A stretch of 64,000 bases of DNA. It comes from Prorocentrum cordatum (taxonomy: Eukaryota > Sar > Dinophyceae > Prorocentrales > Prorocentraceae). The DNA lies in NCBI GenBank assembly GCA_963575745.1, contig CAUYUJ010002113.1:881001-945000 (forward strand), read 5' to 3'. Under the pieces are notes generated by a model that did no database searches, was not told where the DNA came from, and saw only the letters and a list, made by a program, of their open reading frames with translations. Positions 1 to 11,575 of the stretch are shown in pieces. Each line of letters opens with the position of its first letter. Position 1 is the first letter of the stretch. The position numbers and the translations under genes were made by a program.

Positions 1-31
1 TCCTCCTCCTCCTCCTCCTCCTCCTCCTCCT
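1..31. repeat. TCC microsatellite at window edge
   Basis: Pure TCC trinucleotide tract, cut by the window start. Confidence 0.95.
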
Positions 32-330
32 TGTTGCGCGGCGGTCGCCGCGGAAACAAATAATTAGTTACTCCCTTTTCGGTGGGACCCCAGTCCTTCA
101 AGAAGGCCGCCGAACAAATCCCCTACCGGGAGAGGGTTCTTAGTTCTAAAGACTTCTCGCGGTCACGTGCCGATGGTGTGCCAGGCCCCCCTCGAGGAAG
201 CGCAGACACGGATCCAGGGCGCGCGGATCCGCGCAGGGCCCCGTGCCCATGCGACAAGGCGGCGCGCTCCGTCGCCACAGGCGGCGCCACCGGCTTCGTG
301 CCTCGGGGGGCCATCTCCCCCGATACTGAA

Positions 331-490
331 GGGGCCCTGGGACACACAAATAAATACACACAAATAACTGGATTCCCCTATCTTTTCCTGTATCTTCTGG
401 GTTTCTGTCTTCCCCCCCACTTCCCATATTTTTCCATATTTTCCTGGGAGTCGACGATGAATTGTGTCTGTGTGTTTTTATACCCCTCCT
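331..490 (+). repeat. Dispersed repeat R1, copy 1
   Basis: This stretch runs from GGACACACAAATAAATACAC through a T-rich middle (TTTCTGGGTTT, CTTCCCCCCCACTT, CATATTTT) to GTCGACGATGAATTGTGTC and GTGTGTTTTT. The same order of blocks recurs at 59578-59757 in the same orientation with small indels. It is AT-richer than its surroundings. No reading frame is shared by both copies, so I read it as a noncoding interspersed repeat of unknown class. Confidence 0.8.
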
Positions 491-2130
491 GAACGAGCCG
501 GATCCACGGATCTCTGATGTGCCAGACCTCCTGCGCACCGCTCACTCGCTGGCGCTCGGCGGCTGGGCCCCCCCCCCGCTTCCTCCTCCGCGGCCGCCCT
601 CTTCCCTTCCGCCTGCACCCGCGCCTCGTGCCCGGCACGCCCTGCCGGAATCGGCACCCGCGCCGGCGACCGCTGGCGCTGTCGGATAGCAAAATATAGC
701 CGACCCCCGCCGGCCGCGCCAGCCTCCGAGTTCATCACGAGCGTCTCGAGGGAGACCACGAAGAGCTTCTCGCCCGCGGCCCCCGACGGCACCCCGCGCT
801 GCGAGCGCTGTCCTGGCACAGGGAATCTGCTTCTCTGCGGCGCGCGCGATCAACGCGAGGATGCCCGAAAGAGCAGCAAGGGCGGGGCTTCCTCCCCTCA
901 TAGCGTTTATGTAGAGGGTTACAACATTTGCCCACAGCCAAACTCAATCTTAATGTGTCGGCTATAGCCCATGTTTTCCAGTGGCGGAGGGGTAGGAAGT
1001 GCCGGCCGACAACCTGCCCTTTTCGCTCTCGGCAGGCCCACGTGTGCACGCGCGGGCCAGTACCGCGTACCCCCTTCGGACCTGTCCAACCAGCTTATCT
1101 GGTGAGGAGGAGGGAACGGCGGGCGGGCGGGCCCGATATCCCAGGTTGTCGCCGGACCCTGACAAAGAGACTCCAACAGAAGAGTCCCACGAAGGTGGAC
1201 GGGAAATGACGGAAAACCCGAGACGGCCCGGCCACGCAGCCGCTTGGCGCAGGACTTGCTCACCATGTATTCAGGACTGGTGCTCTCGCCTCAATGCCGG
1301 CTACATTTTCAGCACAGACGTCCAGGGGTTCTGTAATAAAAAAGCGAAAGGGTCCCAAACCGCCTGGCCCGGAACCCGTTTCCCATGGGACTTCGTTGCA
1401 AGTTCTTCCAGAATCGTTCTCTCGCCCACATGCCTTCTACATGTTTGGCCCAGACGGCCATGATCACTTGTAAAAAGCCATGCTGGAGTGCACATGGCCG
1501 TAGTCTCACGCTTGTCCCTTATGGGCGAACTCCTACTCCTCGACCCGCCTCTTCATCTTTGCTGCTGTTCGTGTGCTTTTCTGGGTCATTTCACCGCAGA
1601 CGCGCCTCCAATAGCTCGCATGTGGACTCTAGGGACTGCAGAAATAACAAACCCTCATAATAAGCACCCCGACAAGCGAAGCCGTTCAGTAAACGCACCC
1701 AGGGCAGGAATCGAACAGGGCAGGGCTGTTTAGTCAACGACCAGGGGGGCGACGCACACACAGTATTAGTATGTTGGGGTGGCGCCGAATATGATTCGAG
1801 CGTGTCTGAAAATCGGCAGGCTTGAATAATGTCTCGGGCACCGCGGCCGCCTCAGAGCGTTCCAGAACGGAGTCATTCCGATTCTATGATTAAGCATAAA
1901 AGAACCCGAAACCCTTTCAGAGGCGACCGAAGTGAGGAGGGCCAGACTCATTGGGGATAGGGGATCTTTTCTGCAGGTGTGCCACGCCAGACCGCCCAGA
2001 TTCAGTATCCCGGATACAAAAGCGGGGACTTCAGTGAGGCCACGTCCTCACTAGGTTATCTGGGTACGGTTTTTCTTTTACCCTCGATGATTCTCGGCCC
2101 GTCCTGGCTGGGGCCTGGAGTTAGGTTAGG
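491..2130. other. No gene recognised
   Basis: The open frames here are short and overlap on both strands without a coherent protein. There are no RNA genes or clear inverted repeats that I can support. The stretch is GC-rich at 540-900 and less biased after that. Confidence 0.5.
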
Positions 2131-2400
2131 GTCGAAGAAGATGATAATGATGATGATGCTGATGATGATGAGGAGGAGGAGGAGGAGGAGGAGGAGGAAG
2201 AGGAGAGAGAGAGAGAGGAGGAGGAGGAGAAAGAAGATGAGAAACATAAGGTGAAGGAACAAGACCAGGAGGACGAGGGAGATAGAGGAGGAGGAGGAGG
2301 AGGAGGAGGAGGAGGAGGAGCAGGGGGATGAGGAGGAGGAAGATGAGGAGGAGGAAGAGGAGGAGTAGGATGAAGAGGAAGAGTAGGAGGAGGAGGGTTA
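2131..2400. repeat. GAT/GAG/GGA purine-rich tract
   Basis: Degenerate trinucleotide repeat: GAT units first, then long GAG/GGA runs with GA dinucleotides in the middle (about 2205-2220). It opens long meaningless frames of Arg/Lys/Glu on one strand and Leu/Pro on the other. Confidence 0.95.
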
Positions 2401-3394
2401 GGAGGAGCGCGCCCCCGCTCCAGTCGGCGGATGGCCCTGGAGCGAGCTGGTTGGGGAGCGAGGTCCAGGCAAGGACAGCAGGAGCTCGACTACAGGAAAC
2501 CTTCCAGTAGAGCTCGATCCAGGAAGAGGATTCACACTTTGTCCCCCCCGCCCAGCCCGACATGCTCTTGCACGCAGGGCGGATTGGAAACGGCAGCAGA
2601 ACACGACCACTGCAGCAACTGCAATACAGTGGAGGCCAGTCCACAAGAAACCTTCACCAAGAAACCCCACCCTGAGACCCCAGGACGTCCATTGACTTTT
2701 GGTGTGGGCACGTCACGCTTTCCGTCGCCAAACTATCGGAAGCCAAGCAACCCAGGGCACCCTGGAGGCGGGCAGGGTGTTCCTTGGCATGGGTTCCCAC
2801 TGTAATGCAGGGCGGTGGAACTACGAACACGGCTGGCAAGACAACGGAACCTGAAATGGAAGAGCCCCCGAAACATACGGTCGTGAACTTTTGCTTAGCG
2901 TGTCGCGGCGGCGGCCCCGACGACACGCTATCCCCTGCGAGTGGATAGCGTGTCGCGCCGCTCCGCGGGGTGGGAAGCTCGGGACAGCTCGGGACGCAGA
3001 AGCCTGGGGACTGGGAAATGAATCAGTTCTCGCGCCGAGACCGGTTGGGCAAGAACCGGCGCAGCGGCACGCTATCCAAAAGTCCACGACCGAACTAAAA
3101 ACGCCACGCAAACATACACACTTCTTACGTCGCAGCGCGGCAGAGGCGATCCGCACGCGCGCTCCAGTAGCCCGGGGCACGTGGCGTGCGAATCGACAGG
3201 CAGCACGGAAGGGACGGAGGAAGAGGGCTGCCGCAGAAAAAGCAGACGGGGGAAGCGGGGCATCCACCGCGGAAAGAGCTTCCGCAGAAGTGGCCAGAGC
3301 GGCCAGCCTGTGCTCGGGCGACCTGGCAGTGGGCGCGGGGCGGCGTCGCGACCACACTCAGGGGCTGAAGCCAAGGCTGCAGGCGCTGAAAGCG
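2401..3394. other. No gene recognised; small inverted repeats at 2895-3075
   Basis: No supportable gene. TAGCGTGTCG occurs at about 2897 and 2946, and its reverse complement CGACACGCTA at about 2920; a further CACGCTATCC lies near 3067. These short palindromic units could be remnants of a foldback element. Confidence 0.4.
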
Positions 3395-3555
3395 TGGAGG
3401 AAGTCGTACCAATACGTCAGCGAAAATACATAAGCGACACCCTCCGACGAACTTCGCATGTCCCGTAAGGGAGGGCGGCGGTGTATAAAGTCGCTGGCTA
3501 CCAGTGGTGACATATGCACCGCCACCCTCCTCTGAGGCCCAGGAACAATTCAGCC
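3395..3555 (+). repeat. Hairpin-bearing dispersed repeat, copy 1
   Basis: The sequence GAACTTCGCATG is followed by GGGAGGGCGGCGGTG, a spacer containing AAGTCGCTGGCT and CAGTGGTGA, then CACCGCCACCCTCC and CCAGGAACAAT. The two GC-rich arms pair into a hairpin of about 15 bp with a loop of roughly 25 nt. The whole arrangement is repeated at 14605-14735, where differences within the arms mostly keep pairing. It may be a structured RNA or simply a foldback repeat; sequence alone does not decide. Confidence 0.65.
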
Positions 3556-3689
3556 GAGGGTGAACGTGTGTATGTATACATGCATTCCCTTTTCTAGATA
3601 TTTTTACAATCCGGGCGGAACGCGAAAGGGGCCCCCCCCCCAAAACCGGACTCCCGGGATCTGGGGCTTTGGGGCCCTCTGGACGGGCC

Positions 3690-4310
3690 TCGAAGCGGCC
3701 CCCCGGGCCTCGCAGGGCGTTTTGCCAAGCCTTCCCAGCACACCTAAGGCGATCAGGGGGGTCATCGGAGCCAGAGACCTCCAAGACAGCATAAGAGCGA
3801 TCCAAGAGTGACCGACGTGACCTCCAGATGGCCCAAGAGGCCTCCAGGACGGTCCCAAAGAGGCTTACAAGAGCACTCCCAAGAAGGCCCCAAGAGGCAA
3901 CAATCATTGATTTTCTGTTGTTTTTTGGTGAATTGGGGGGTTCTCCTCTTTTCGGCTTCCCGACGCTCCAAAACGGCGGTCTTCTGGGCGTCCGAAGCCG
4001 CCTGGGAGGCTCCAGAATCGCCCCACAACCATCCGAAAGGGCTTCCGGGCAGTCCAAGAGAGCCCCAAAACGGCACAACACGGGTCCAAGATGGCCCTCA
4101 GAGAACCCCATGGCGGCCCAAGATGGCCCCTGAGACACCCTCCGAAGCATTCCAAATCGTGACCCAGTCGTTCAGGGAGACCGCGGTTGGAGGCAGGGTG
4201 GCCCGAGGAAGCCCCCAGAGGCCCCCCAGAATACGCCCAGGAGGCCTCCAGAAGGCCTTAAGAAAGCCTGAAACAACTTCTGTGAGGCCCCCACAGGCTC
4301 TCCAAGGATG
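3690..4310 (+). repeat. Degenerate GGCCCAAGA array, block 1
   Basis: Imperfect units such as GGCCCAAGAGGCCTCC, CCCAAGATGGCCC and GAGGCCCCC follow one another at about 15-30 nt spacing. An AT-richer spacer at 3900-3960 (CATTGATTTTCTGTTG, CTCTTTTCGGC) resembles spacers in the blocks at 8.9 and 26.4 kb. The period is close to a multiple of three, so Gly/Pro/Lys/Thr/Ala-rich frames open on both strands; I do not regard them as genes. Confidence 0.8.
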
Positions 4311-4635
4311 AACCTCCGCAAAGAAGAGCTGCGGAGGATGGGGAGAATGCGCAGGGTATGGCGAAAATGAAGAAAAGAAGCATGGAGGAAGGATAACGAA
4401 TAACATTAGTATAGCGGCGATGCTGGAAAAGGCAACAAAGAGTTATCGCTGACTTGTCGGCTTGACCTTCCTGCTATTCCGACTGCACACCAAACTTCAA
4501 GGACCAAGGTGCACGGCACGACGCACTGCGGCAGCGCTGGGGACGCACGGATGGAGGGGAGCGTGACGTGAGAAGGGGCGGGGGGGGGGGAGGGGCGGGG
4601 GGCACGGCGCGCGCTGTGGCCCAGAGGGCAATCAA

Positions 4636-4727
4636 TCGGGAGACTCTCCATGGGGGGGGATCCTATGGGATCCCCCCCCTGGGATCCTATCCCCCCATGG
4701 GATCCCCCCCCATGAAGAGTCTCCCGA
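4636..4727. repeat. Foldback element, arms of about 26 bp
   Basis: Left arm TCGGGAGACTCT then CCATGGGGGGGGATCC; right arm GGATCCCCCCCCATG then AGAGTCTCCCGA. The arms are nearly perfect inverted repeats around a core with several GGATCC/GGGATCC palindromes, so a single strand would fold into one long hairpin. Confidence 0.85.
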
Positions 4728-4869
4728 ATCAAGACGACGCTCGCGCAGACGCCCTGCAGCCAGACCCGGAGCCCCCACCCCCCGAGGACTGGGCAGCGTC
4801 GGCCACTCGCGGGAGGCGGCGAGGCCCCCCGGGGGCCCGCGCGCCTGCCCCCCCCCCCCCCCCCCCCTG

Positions 4870-5133
4870 CCCCCCCCTGCCCCCTCCTCCTCCTCCTCCT
4901 CCTCCTCCTCCTCCTCCTCCTCCTCCTCCCTCTCCTCCTCCTCCTCCCCTCCTCCTCCTCCTCCTCCTCCTCCTCCTCCTCCTGGTCCTCCTCCTCCTCC
5001 TCCTCCTCCTCCTCCTCCTCCTCCTCCTCCTCCTCCTCCTCCCCCTCCCCCTCCTCCTCCCCCTCCTCCTCCTCCTCTCCTCCTCCTCCTCCTCCTCCTC
5101 CTCCTCCTCCTCCTCCTCCTCCTCCTCCTCCCC
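4870..5133. repeat. CTC/CCT microsatellite
   Basis: About 260 bp of CCT/CTC trinucleotides, preceded by poly-C runs (4852-4882) and broken by a few CCC or GGT interruptions. One strand is pure pyrimidine. Confidence 0.95.
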
Positions 5134-5163
5134 CTCCGGCAGCCCCCGCAACACGACGCTCGC

Positions 5164-5284
5164 CATCGCTCGGACGTCCATTCCGTGGGCTGTTTTCGGT
5201 TTCGTGCCTGGCTTTTTCGCCAAGTGATCAAGGATGCTCCTCGATGGTCCTCGCCGAAGGAAAAATGCACACGTCCGAGCGATG
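5164..5284 (+). mobile_element. MITE family M1, copy 1 (121 bp)
   Basis: Terminal inverted repeats CATCGCTCGGACGT (5164-5177) and ACGTCCGAGCGATG (5271-5284) match perfectly over 14 bp. Copies at 13572-13692 and 47885-48005 have exactly the same length, 121 bp, and the same interior with GATCAAGGATGCTCCTCG, GATGGTCCTCGCCGAA and AATGCACACGTCC. The element is too short to code for a transposase, so it is non-autonomous. The internal similarity is high enough to suggest fairly recent spread. Confidence 0.9.
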
Positions 5285-5532
5285 CCGAGGACGAGCGAGC
5301 AGCACCCACACATACCCGGACAGGGGGGACGGGCGGAGCTGCCCATGGGTCGGAGGTCAGCAGGCGAAGAAACAGGAAGCAGGGAGGCGCCGAGGGCAGA
5401 TTATCTTTTGGGTGTCCGCCCGCCCCCCGGGGAGGACGGAAAGGGTGAAGCCACCCCGCCTCCCTCCGAGCCCCCTGTGGGTGTGTGGGCGTGTGCTGTT
5501 CGCTCATCCACCGGACATCTCTCCCCCGAGCC

Positions 5533-5762
5533 CCGGAAACGGCAGGGCCGTTTTGTCACCGTTTCCAAAAAAATGTCCCTTACAAATGGAAACGGCAAAA
5601 AAACGGCGACAGGAAACGGCAATAAAAAACGGCTCCAGGATTGGAACTGGAGCCGGAACTGGTCAAACAACGGCGACGGAACCGGTAACAAAAACGGCGT
5701 CGGAACCGGCCAAAAAACGGCAAAACGGAACCGGTAACAAAAACGGCCCTGTCGTTTCCAGG
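5533..5762. mobile_element. MITE-like element M8 filled with AACGG repeats
   Basis: The left end reads CCCGGAAACGGCAGGGCCGT and the right end is its near-perfect inverse (ACGGCCCTGTCGTTTCC), giving a terminal inverted repeat of about 22 bp. The 180-bp interior is made of variants of AACGG, AAAAACGG and GGAACCGG. No protein is encoded. It could be a MITE whose interior expanded as a minisatellite. Confidence 0.7.
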
Positions 5763-5967
5763 GCCCACTAAGCCCCCCCCCCCACCCCCAATCCGACCCG
5801 ACCCCACCCCGCGCAGCAGAGGCGGCCTGCGGATCACCACACATCGGCTCTCCGGCGGCCGACGGGGATGATCCCCGCACCCTCGGAAATCGGACCTGCT
5901 GAAACGCAGCCCGAGGCAGAAAAAGCCCCAGGAGCCCGTGAAATCCCCCTCCCTACCCAGCCCTCCC

Positions 5968-6184
5968 GTACATGGACAATATATTCGAACCCTTACACAT
6001 TTGAGGGAGATTCTAAATCACCCCCGCGCCCCCGACATCAATGTTGATCTCAGTAAAGGCGGTGCTTTGGGGTTCGAATATTTCTGTCCACTCACGCCCC
6101 GCCCGTCGCCACACCATCAATATGAATTTCGGGGGGTCTGGGGGGCATCTTGGGCCGCAGGGTTCGAATATAATGTCCATGTAC
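5968..6184 (+). mobile_element. MITE family M3, copy 1 (217 bp)
   Basis: The ends GTACATGGACAATATATTCG (then AACCCT) and AGGGTTCGAATATAATGTCC (then ATGTAC) form a 26-bp terminal inverted repeat with one mismatch. A sub-terminal GGGTTCGAATATT motif near 6072 repeats part of it. A second copy in the opposite orientation is at 62024-62242. Non-autonomous DNA transposon is the best reading; no reliable target-site duplication was found. Confidence 0.87.
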
Positions 6185-6185
6185 T

Positions 6186-6266
6186 GTCCTCCTCCTCCTC
6201 CCCCCTCCTCCTCCTCCTCCTCCTCCGCCTCCTCCTCCCCCTCCTCCTCCCCCTCCTCCGACTCCT
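6186..6266. repeat. CTC/TCC microsatellite
   Basis: Short CTC-rich trinucleotide tract immediately after MITE M3 copy 1. Confidence 0.9.
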
Positions 6267-7149
6267 AGCACCCACCGAGAGTCACGCACGAGAGCCCACT
6301 CGGGCGAGAAGCAGCGCCTGCGTGGGGCCAGCCGCAGCTGCAAGACATGAGAAGGGTCGATCAGGGGGAGACCAGGCTGGGGGGAAGCATCGAGCGCCGA
6401 TAGATCAGCGATAGGCCACCGATAGCGAAACCGCACGTTCCTTGAAGGGGTGGGCTTTCAGGCCCCTGCAGTAGACGGTAGGCTCATACGGCAAGAGATT
6501 TTGAGATAAGAGGCGTACGGGGACATCACTCGTCGACTCTGCGTTCCGCGAGGTGCCCCATGGCTCCGAGGCCCTTATCGGGCGATGCGAACGTATCGCG
6601 GGGCACCCGTTGGCAAACCAGCTTTTTATTTGGTGTGCCTGCTGCACCGGCAACCCGTGGGCGATTGGGGGGCGATGCGCCCCCCCTCCTGAGCCCTTCC
6701 CCCCCGCCCCCCTTTAGCATGACAGAGAGGGCGAGTTCTTCATCGGGACCTGTTTTCTGACAGCCTGTGGGCCCTGACAGGGCCCCGGGGAGCCCGAAGA
6801 CGGCCAAGAGCCTTAGGACCCCGTGCCCTCAGGACCCGGTTCCTTCCCGGCGGCCCCTGCGCGCAGCTCCGTGGGCGTGGCGGGCAGCAGCTGTGCAAAG
6901 GCCCCTACCCCCCCCCCGCCGGGCCCGCCGGCCGCGGCAGGCCTCCTGCGGAGAGCGCCCGCGACTTCACCGAGCCGACCGACTGCCTCGACCTCGCGGG
7001 GGCGCGCGCGCCGGCGCCCCCGCCTCGGCCGCCCGCCCCCTGCGAGCGGCGGTTGTGCCCGTAGCCGCGCCCGCGCGGCCTGGGTTCCCGACGGCGAACA
7101 GATGCACCCTCAGATCTTGGCGCTGCAGTGTGAGAGATTGCGCCGCGTA
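6267..7149. other. No gene recognised
   Basis: It includes a degenerate copy of the CGATAGCGAA repeat near 6390-6430 (see R3). Around 6955-7065 a plus-strand frame reads plausibly (RDFTEPTDCLDLAG, then a proline-rich tail and stop), but it has no recognisable family and no clear start. I do not call it a gene. Confidence 0.4.
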
Positions 7150-7345
7150 GACTGCTTGGCGTTGCGCTGACTTGCGTTGCGTTGCTGTGCGTTGCTTTGC
7201 TGTGCGTTGCCTGATATTGCACTTCGTTGTTGTTTCTTGATTTGCATTGCTTTGCGTCGCTTTGCTTTGCATTGTTGTGCAGTGCGTTGCGTTGTGTTGC
7301 TTCGCATGTATTTGCGTTTGGTTGCTTTGCGCTGCTTAGATTCAT
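7150..7345 (+). repeat. Degenerate TTGCG pentamer repeat
   Basis: About 200 bp of variants of TTGCG, TTGCT and TTGCA at 5-nt spacing. The reverse-complement motif (GCAACGCCAA) dominates 36600-36775. Confidence 0.85.
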
Positions 7346-8680
7346 CCGCATACATTGTTTCACATAAATTGCACAGCATCGGTTGCACCTTATAAGTTGC
7401 ATTTGTATACAATGCTCCACATATGTTGCAAAACATAGCTTGCGCGTGCTAAAAAAAAATTCGGATCGAACTCCCCCCCCCAGGGTGAACGGCTCACTTT
7501 TTTGCATTGCAATCTACATAAGATTATGACCCATCGCCTTTCCAGAATATGAATTCGCACCATCCCAAGCGATCCCGGTATCGACCCCTTTTTCCTTATC
7601 CCTGTCAAACAGTAGTATGCGCGCACACTCGTTCATCAAAAATCACCCGTGTTCAACAATCCGCTGCAACAGAAAACCACGGGACGAAATGCACACGCGC
7701 GCGTCGTCGCGCGCATCTGCCAAAATCACTCAACAACTTTAGGTGCGGCAAGGATAGCAAAAACTGATGTCCCGAAAACATTCAAAACGTACGGTTTGGC
7801 AACATCCATGGTCAACAAAAAACGTGCGCCGGCGCTTTTGCGAAATCGCCAGAAGCCACAAAAAAACCTTGTTCAACATGTCCAGTAAACTCCGCCAGAC
7901 GGGCCGCTCGCGCCGCGTACCAAAATCGTTCGTGCGCACTTGCGCGCGTGCAGGGGGGGGGGGGGCACGGTCCACGTCAAAGAAAACCATGCGGGCCACT
8001 CGCGCGCGTCGGCCGCGCGCGCGCGTCGAACTCCCTCCAAAACCTTCATCACCGACGGGAGGACGCCGTCATTGTTGTCGACGTGATCACCATCGACGCC
8101 GTCACTGGCAGTGCTGTCGCCGCTGCCATCATCGTCGCCAATACCCCTACTATCATCATCGTGTCTATCGTTGTCGACGTTGCCGTGATACCGCGCCCGC
8201 CCAAGTCGCCGACTCGCAGTGCAGTGCCAGCTGGGATGTGCCCAGCGGTCAGAGCCACCGCGGCCACGTCGGTCGCGCCAGACAAGCTGGCCGCTGCGCG
8301 CGCGAGCATGCGCGGGCTAGCGCGGCCGCAGAGATGCACCAGCCAGCACCAAGCACTCCTCGCAATCGCCGCCGCATGGGTTTTGCAAACCAAGTCGTGG
8401 GTGGGTGGGTGGGGCGATTGTGCGGGCAGTGGAGTTGACAACTCACTGCGAACAGAACATATTTGCACCATATAGACTGCACCACGTCGATCGCAACGCA
8501 CACATTGCACAACGTATACTGCTAGAAACGAGCTGCTAACATATATACCTAGATCCGCCACCGAGCCTTCAGCACGTAGTGGAGTGCTCCAGGGCCCGTG
8601 CATGTCTGAGAGGTAATGCAATTCTGACAAGTTTGTAAAGTCTTTAATGCCCTTTGGGCGCGGCCGGGCGCTCTCAGGGT
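7346..8680. other. No gene recognised
   Basis: TTGCA-type motifs continue to about 7440. A degenerate GTCGTC/ATCATC patch lies at 8065-8190 and opens a hydrophobic frame (Val/Ile/Asp) that is repeat-derived. There is a poly-G run at about 7951-7962. I see no gene. Confidence 0.45.
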
Positions 8681-8689
8681 GCTCCGCGT

Positions 8690-9280
8690 AGGCCTCCGGG
8701 ACGTTACCCACACCCAGGGAGGCCTCAAAACGGGCCAAGACAGTCCTGAGAAGGTCCCTGGAGGGTCCAAGAGGCCTCCGAGACGGCCCCAAGGCTTCCC
8801 CAGAGGCCCAAGATTGTCCCAAGATGGCCGGAGAAGCCATCGAGACGCCCCAAGAGAGTCCCAAGAGCCTTCCTAAGAGAGCCCCGAGATACCAAAATCC
8901 TTAGTGTTCCGCAGGTCTCTCAATGTTTCTTGGGTTATCCACTTTTCGAGCTGCTGACGGTACAAGACGTCCCAAGAGGCCCCTAACACTGCCCCAGGAC
9001 GTCCTCAGAGGCCCCCAAGAGGGCCCACAGACTGCCCAAGAAGGCTCCGAGACGGCCCAAGAAGCGCCCAAAACGGTTACAAGAGGGGGGAACGCAAACC
9101 GAAAAGTTGAGCCTTCCGCCCCAAAAGACACCCAGGAGGCCCCAAGAGGCCCCTGAGAAGCCCAAAAGAGGGCCCCACAGGCCCCCAAAACGTCCCCCAA
9201 AGGCTTCAAAAATGCATCCAGGAGGCCCCCGAAAAGCCTCGACGATATCCCAACGAACATCCAAGAGGCCTCGGACCCAC
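8690..9280 (+). repeat. Degenerate GGCCCAAGA array, block 2
   Basis: Same family as 3690-4310: CCCAAGA, GGCCCC, GAGGCC and ACGGCCC units in irregular order, with an AT-richer spacer at 8895-8955 (TCTCAATGTTTCTTGGG, CACTTTTCGAGC). Confidence 0.8.
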
Positions 9281-9477
9281 AATCCTGGTACGGTGGCTGG
9301 ATGTGCCGAAAGCCATTCGATCCGCCGCCCCCTGTGGTCTTGCCACAGGGGTGCTCCGCGTGGCGAGTTTCAAATTGTTGTGTTTTTGTTTTGCTTACAC
9401 CTCCCTGAGGCTTCGGCCGATGCCGCGAGCCACCTGGAAAGCCGCCGCAAATGCATCTCTCGTGGGTTCGAATCGCC
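9281..9477. other. Spacer between arrays with a small hairpin
   Basis: CCCCTGTGGTCTTGCCACAGGGG at about 9329-9351 is a short perfect-stem hairpin (stem CCCCTGTGG). GGGTTCGAATC near 9466 resembles a tRNA B-box, but no cloverleaf can be drawn around it. Nothing else is supportable. Confidence 0.5.
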
Positions 9478-9722
9478 TCCGAGACGGCCCAGATGGCTCA
9501 AGATGGCATCCACGATCCCTCTGAGACGCCTTCATGCCGGCCAAGATGGCCCCGAGAGGACCCATGATGGCCCAAAAATGTTCCAAGACGGCCCGAGATG
9601 CATCCAAGACGGCCCAAGATTGCCCCAAGATGGCGAAAGACGGCCCGAGAGGCCGCAAGAAGCGATCAAGACTGCCTCAGAGACGTCCACCAGGGCCTCC
9701 AGGAAGGCCCGAAAAGGCCAAC
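9478..9722 (+). repeat. Degenerate GGCCCAAGA array, block 3
   Basis: Units such as GGCCCAAGATGGCC and ACGGCCCGAGA at about 15-nt spacing. The array runs straight into the CATA tract and resumes on its far side (10262), which suggests that the tract grew inside one array. Confidence 0.8.
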
Positions 9723-9726
9723 ATCA

Positions 9727-10236
<510 letters not shown>

Positions 10237-10261
10237 TGTTTGGCAGGATCATCGCATTTGC

Positions 10262-10640
10262 TTCAGAACGGCCTTCCGACGGCCCAAGACGGCCCAGGAG
10301 GCCCCCAATATCGGCCGAAGATCGCCCAAGAGGCCTCCGAGATGGCCCCAGGACGGCCCAAGAGGCCCCCAAGACGGTCCCCAAAGGGCTCCAAGACGGC
10401 CTAAGAGGCCTCCAAGGTGCTCAAAATGACCGTCAAGATGGCTCTGAAGCGCCCCAGGACGGCCCAGGGAGGCCCCCAAGAGGGCATCCGACGGCGTGTG
10501 ACGGGCCAGGAACGCACGCAGACGGCCAAAGAGACCCCGAACAGGCACCCAAAGGCCCCCAAGAGGACCAAGGAGGCCCCCAAGAAGCATTCAAGAGCCC
10601 CCCCAGGAAGTTCCCAGAAGGCCCCAAGAGTGCCCTAAGG
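10262..10640 (+). repeat. Degenerate GGCCCAAGA array, block 4
   Basis: It continues block 3 after the CATA tract with ACGGCCCAAGACGGCCC, GAGGCCCCCAAGA and similar units. Confidence 0.8.
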
Positions 10641-11201
10641 AGCTTCTAAGGGGTCTCATCATCTTTGTTCTCCTCCTCCTCCTCCTCCTCTTCCTCCTCC
10701 TACTCCCATTTCCTTCTTCTCATCATTCTCCTCTTCCTCACGTTCCCCCCGAAAGGTTTCAACGACGGCCGGAGGAACACATGGTCCGATAGCTCTAGCC
10801 CAACTTTCGGCAGTATAGACACTTCCAAAAATACAGGGGGTGGCAGTGGTTCGCCGCAGGCGTCTTCAACAAATAAAGCAAATATCGTGCATATAATTGC
10901 GTATTAAAAAAAAGTGCCGATTTGTTAGATTCGCTGTGAGAGCGTGCCGACTACTTCCACGGGCGTCACAAAAAGACAACTCCAATAATTGCCCCGGTGG
11001 ATGTGGGGAGGAGGCTGTTCTCTCGTGGATAGATTCCTCCTCAGACTCGCCGTTGCGACAAGTGCGCCAACGATGATGTGCCCATCATCTTCCTCCTCCT
11101 CCTCGCCCCCATCCTCAGATACAGACACAGCATGAAGGGTCGGCGAGCACAACACACATTGCACGCAAAAAGTGAGGACAGCTCAAACCTACCTTACAGA
11201 G
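10641..11201. other. No gene recognised
   Basis: A short TCC tract (10670-10700) is followed by mixed sequence with an A8 run near 10907. No coherent coding frame or RNA. Confidence 0.45.
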
Positions 11202-11265
11202 GAGAGAGAGAGAGAGAGAAGACAACGAGAGGAAGAGAGAAAGAGAGAGAGAGAGAGAGAGAGTC
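11202..11265. repeat. GA microsatellite
   Basis: AG dinucleotide runs with a few interruptions. Confidence 0.95.
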
Positions 11266-11495
11266 GCCCTCCTCGCCCCTCCTCCCCGCGCCCGTCGCGC
11301 CTCCCCCAGGCCTCTGCGGGGGCCCCCGGCGGGGCCCCTCGTCCAGAGGGCCCCGGCCGCTCCCCTGGGCGCCCCCTCTGCCGAGCACGGACGGCTCGAG
11401 GGATCCTCTCCCAGACATGCGAAGTCCTGATTTTTTCAGGACGGCGTCCCCGGAAGTCCCGGCCCTTTCCCCGGGGCCGGTTTTTCGTCCTGAGT

Positions 11496-11575
11496 CGTTT
11501 TTTGACGGTCCCGAGGCCCGGCGAGGGCCCCCCGAGGCCGAAAATATGCAAAAACCTCCCGTCCTGGTTTGTTTA
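11496..11575 (+). repeat. Dispersed repeat R4, copy 1
   Basis: TTTTTTGACGGTCCCGAGGC, then CCGGCGAGGGCCCCCCGAGG and CCGAAAATATGC. The same order (TTTGACNGTCCCGAGGCC, GGGCCCCC, CCTCCCG) occurs near 17310-17390 and 62645-62715. Confidence 0.6.

Noticed and set aside
4636-4727. Rho-independent terminator or attenuator
   Set aside because: The long GC hairpin has no T-run and the context is eukaryotic; a foldback repeat explains it better.
9440-9480. tRNA-like B-box GGGTTCGAATC
   Set aside because: No acceptor stem, D-arm or anticodon arm can be placed around it. The similar motifs at 6072, 6160 and 62215 belong to MITE M3.
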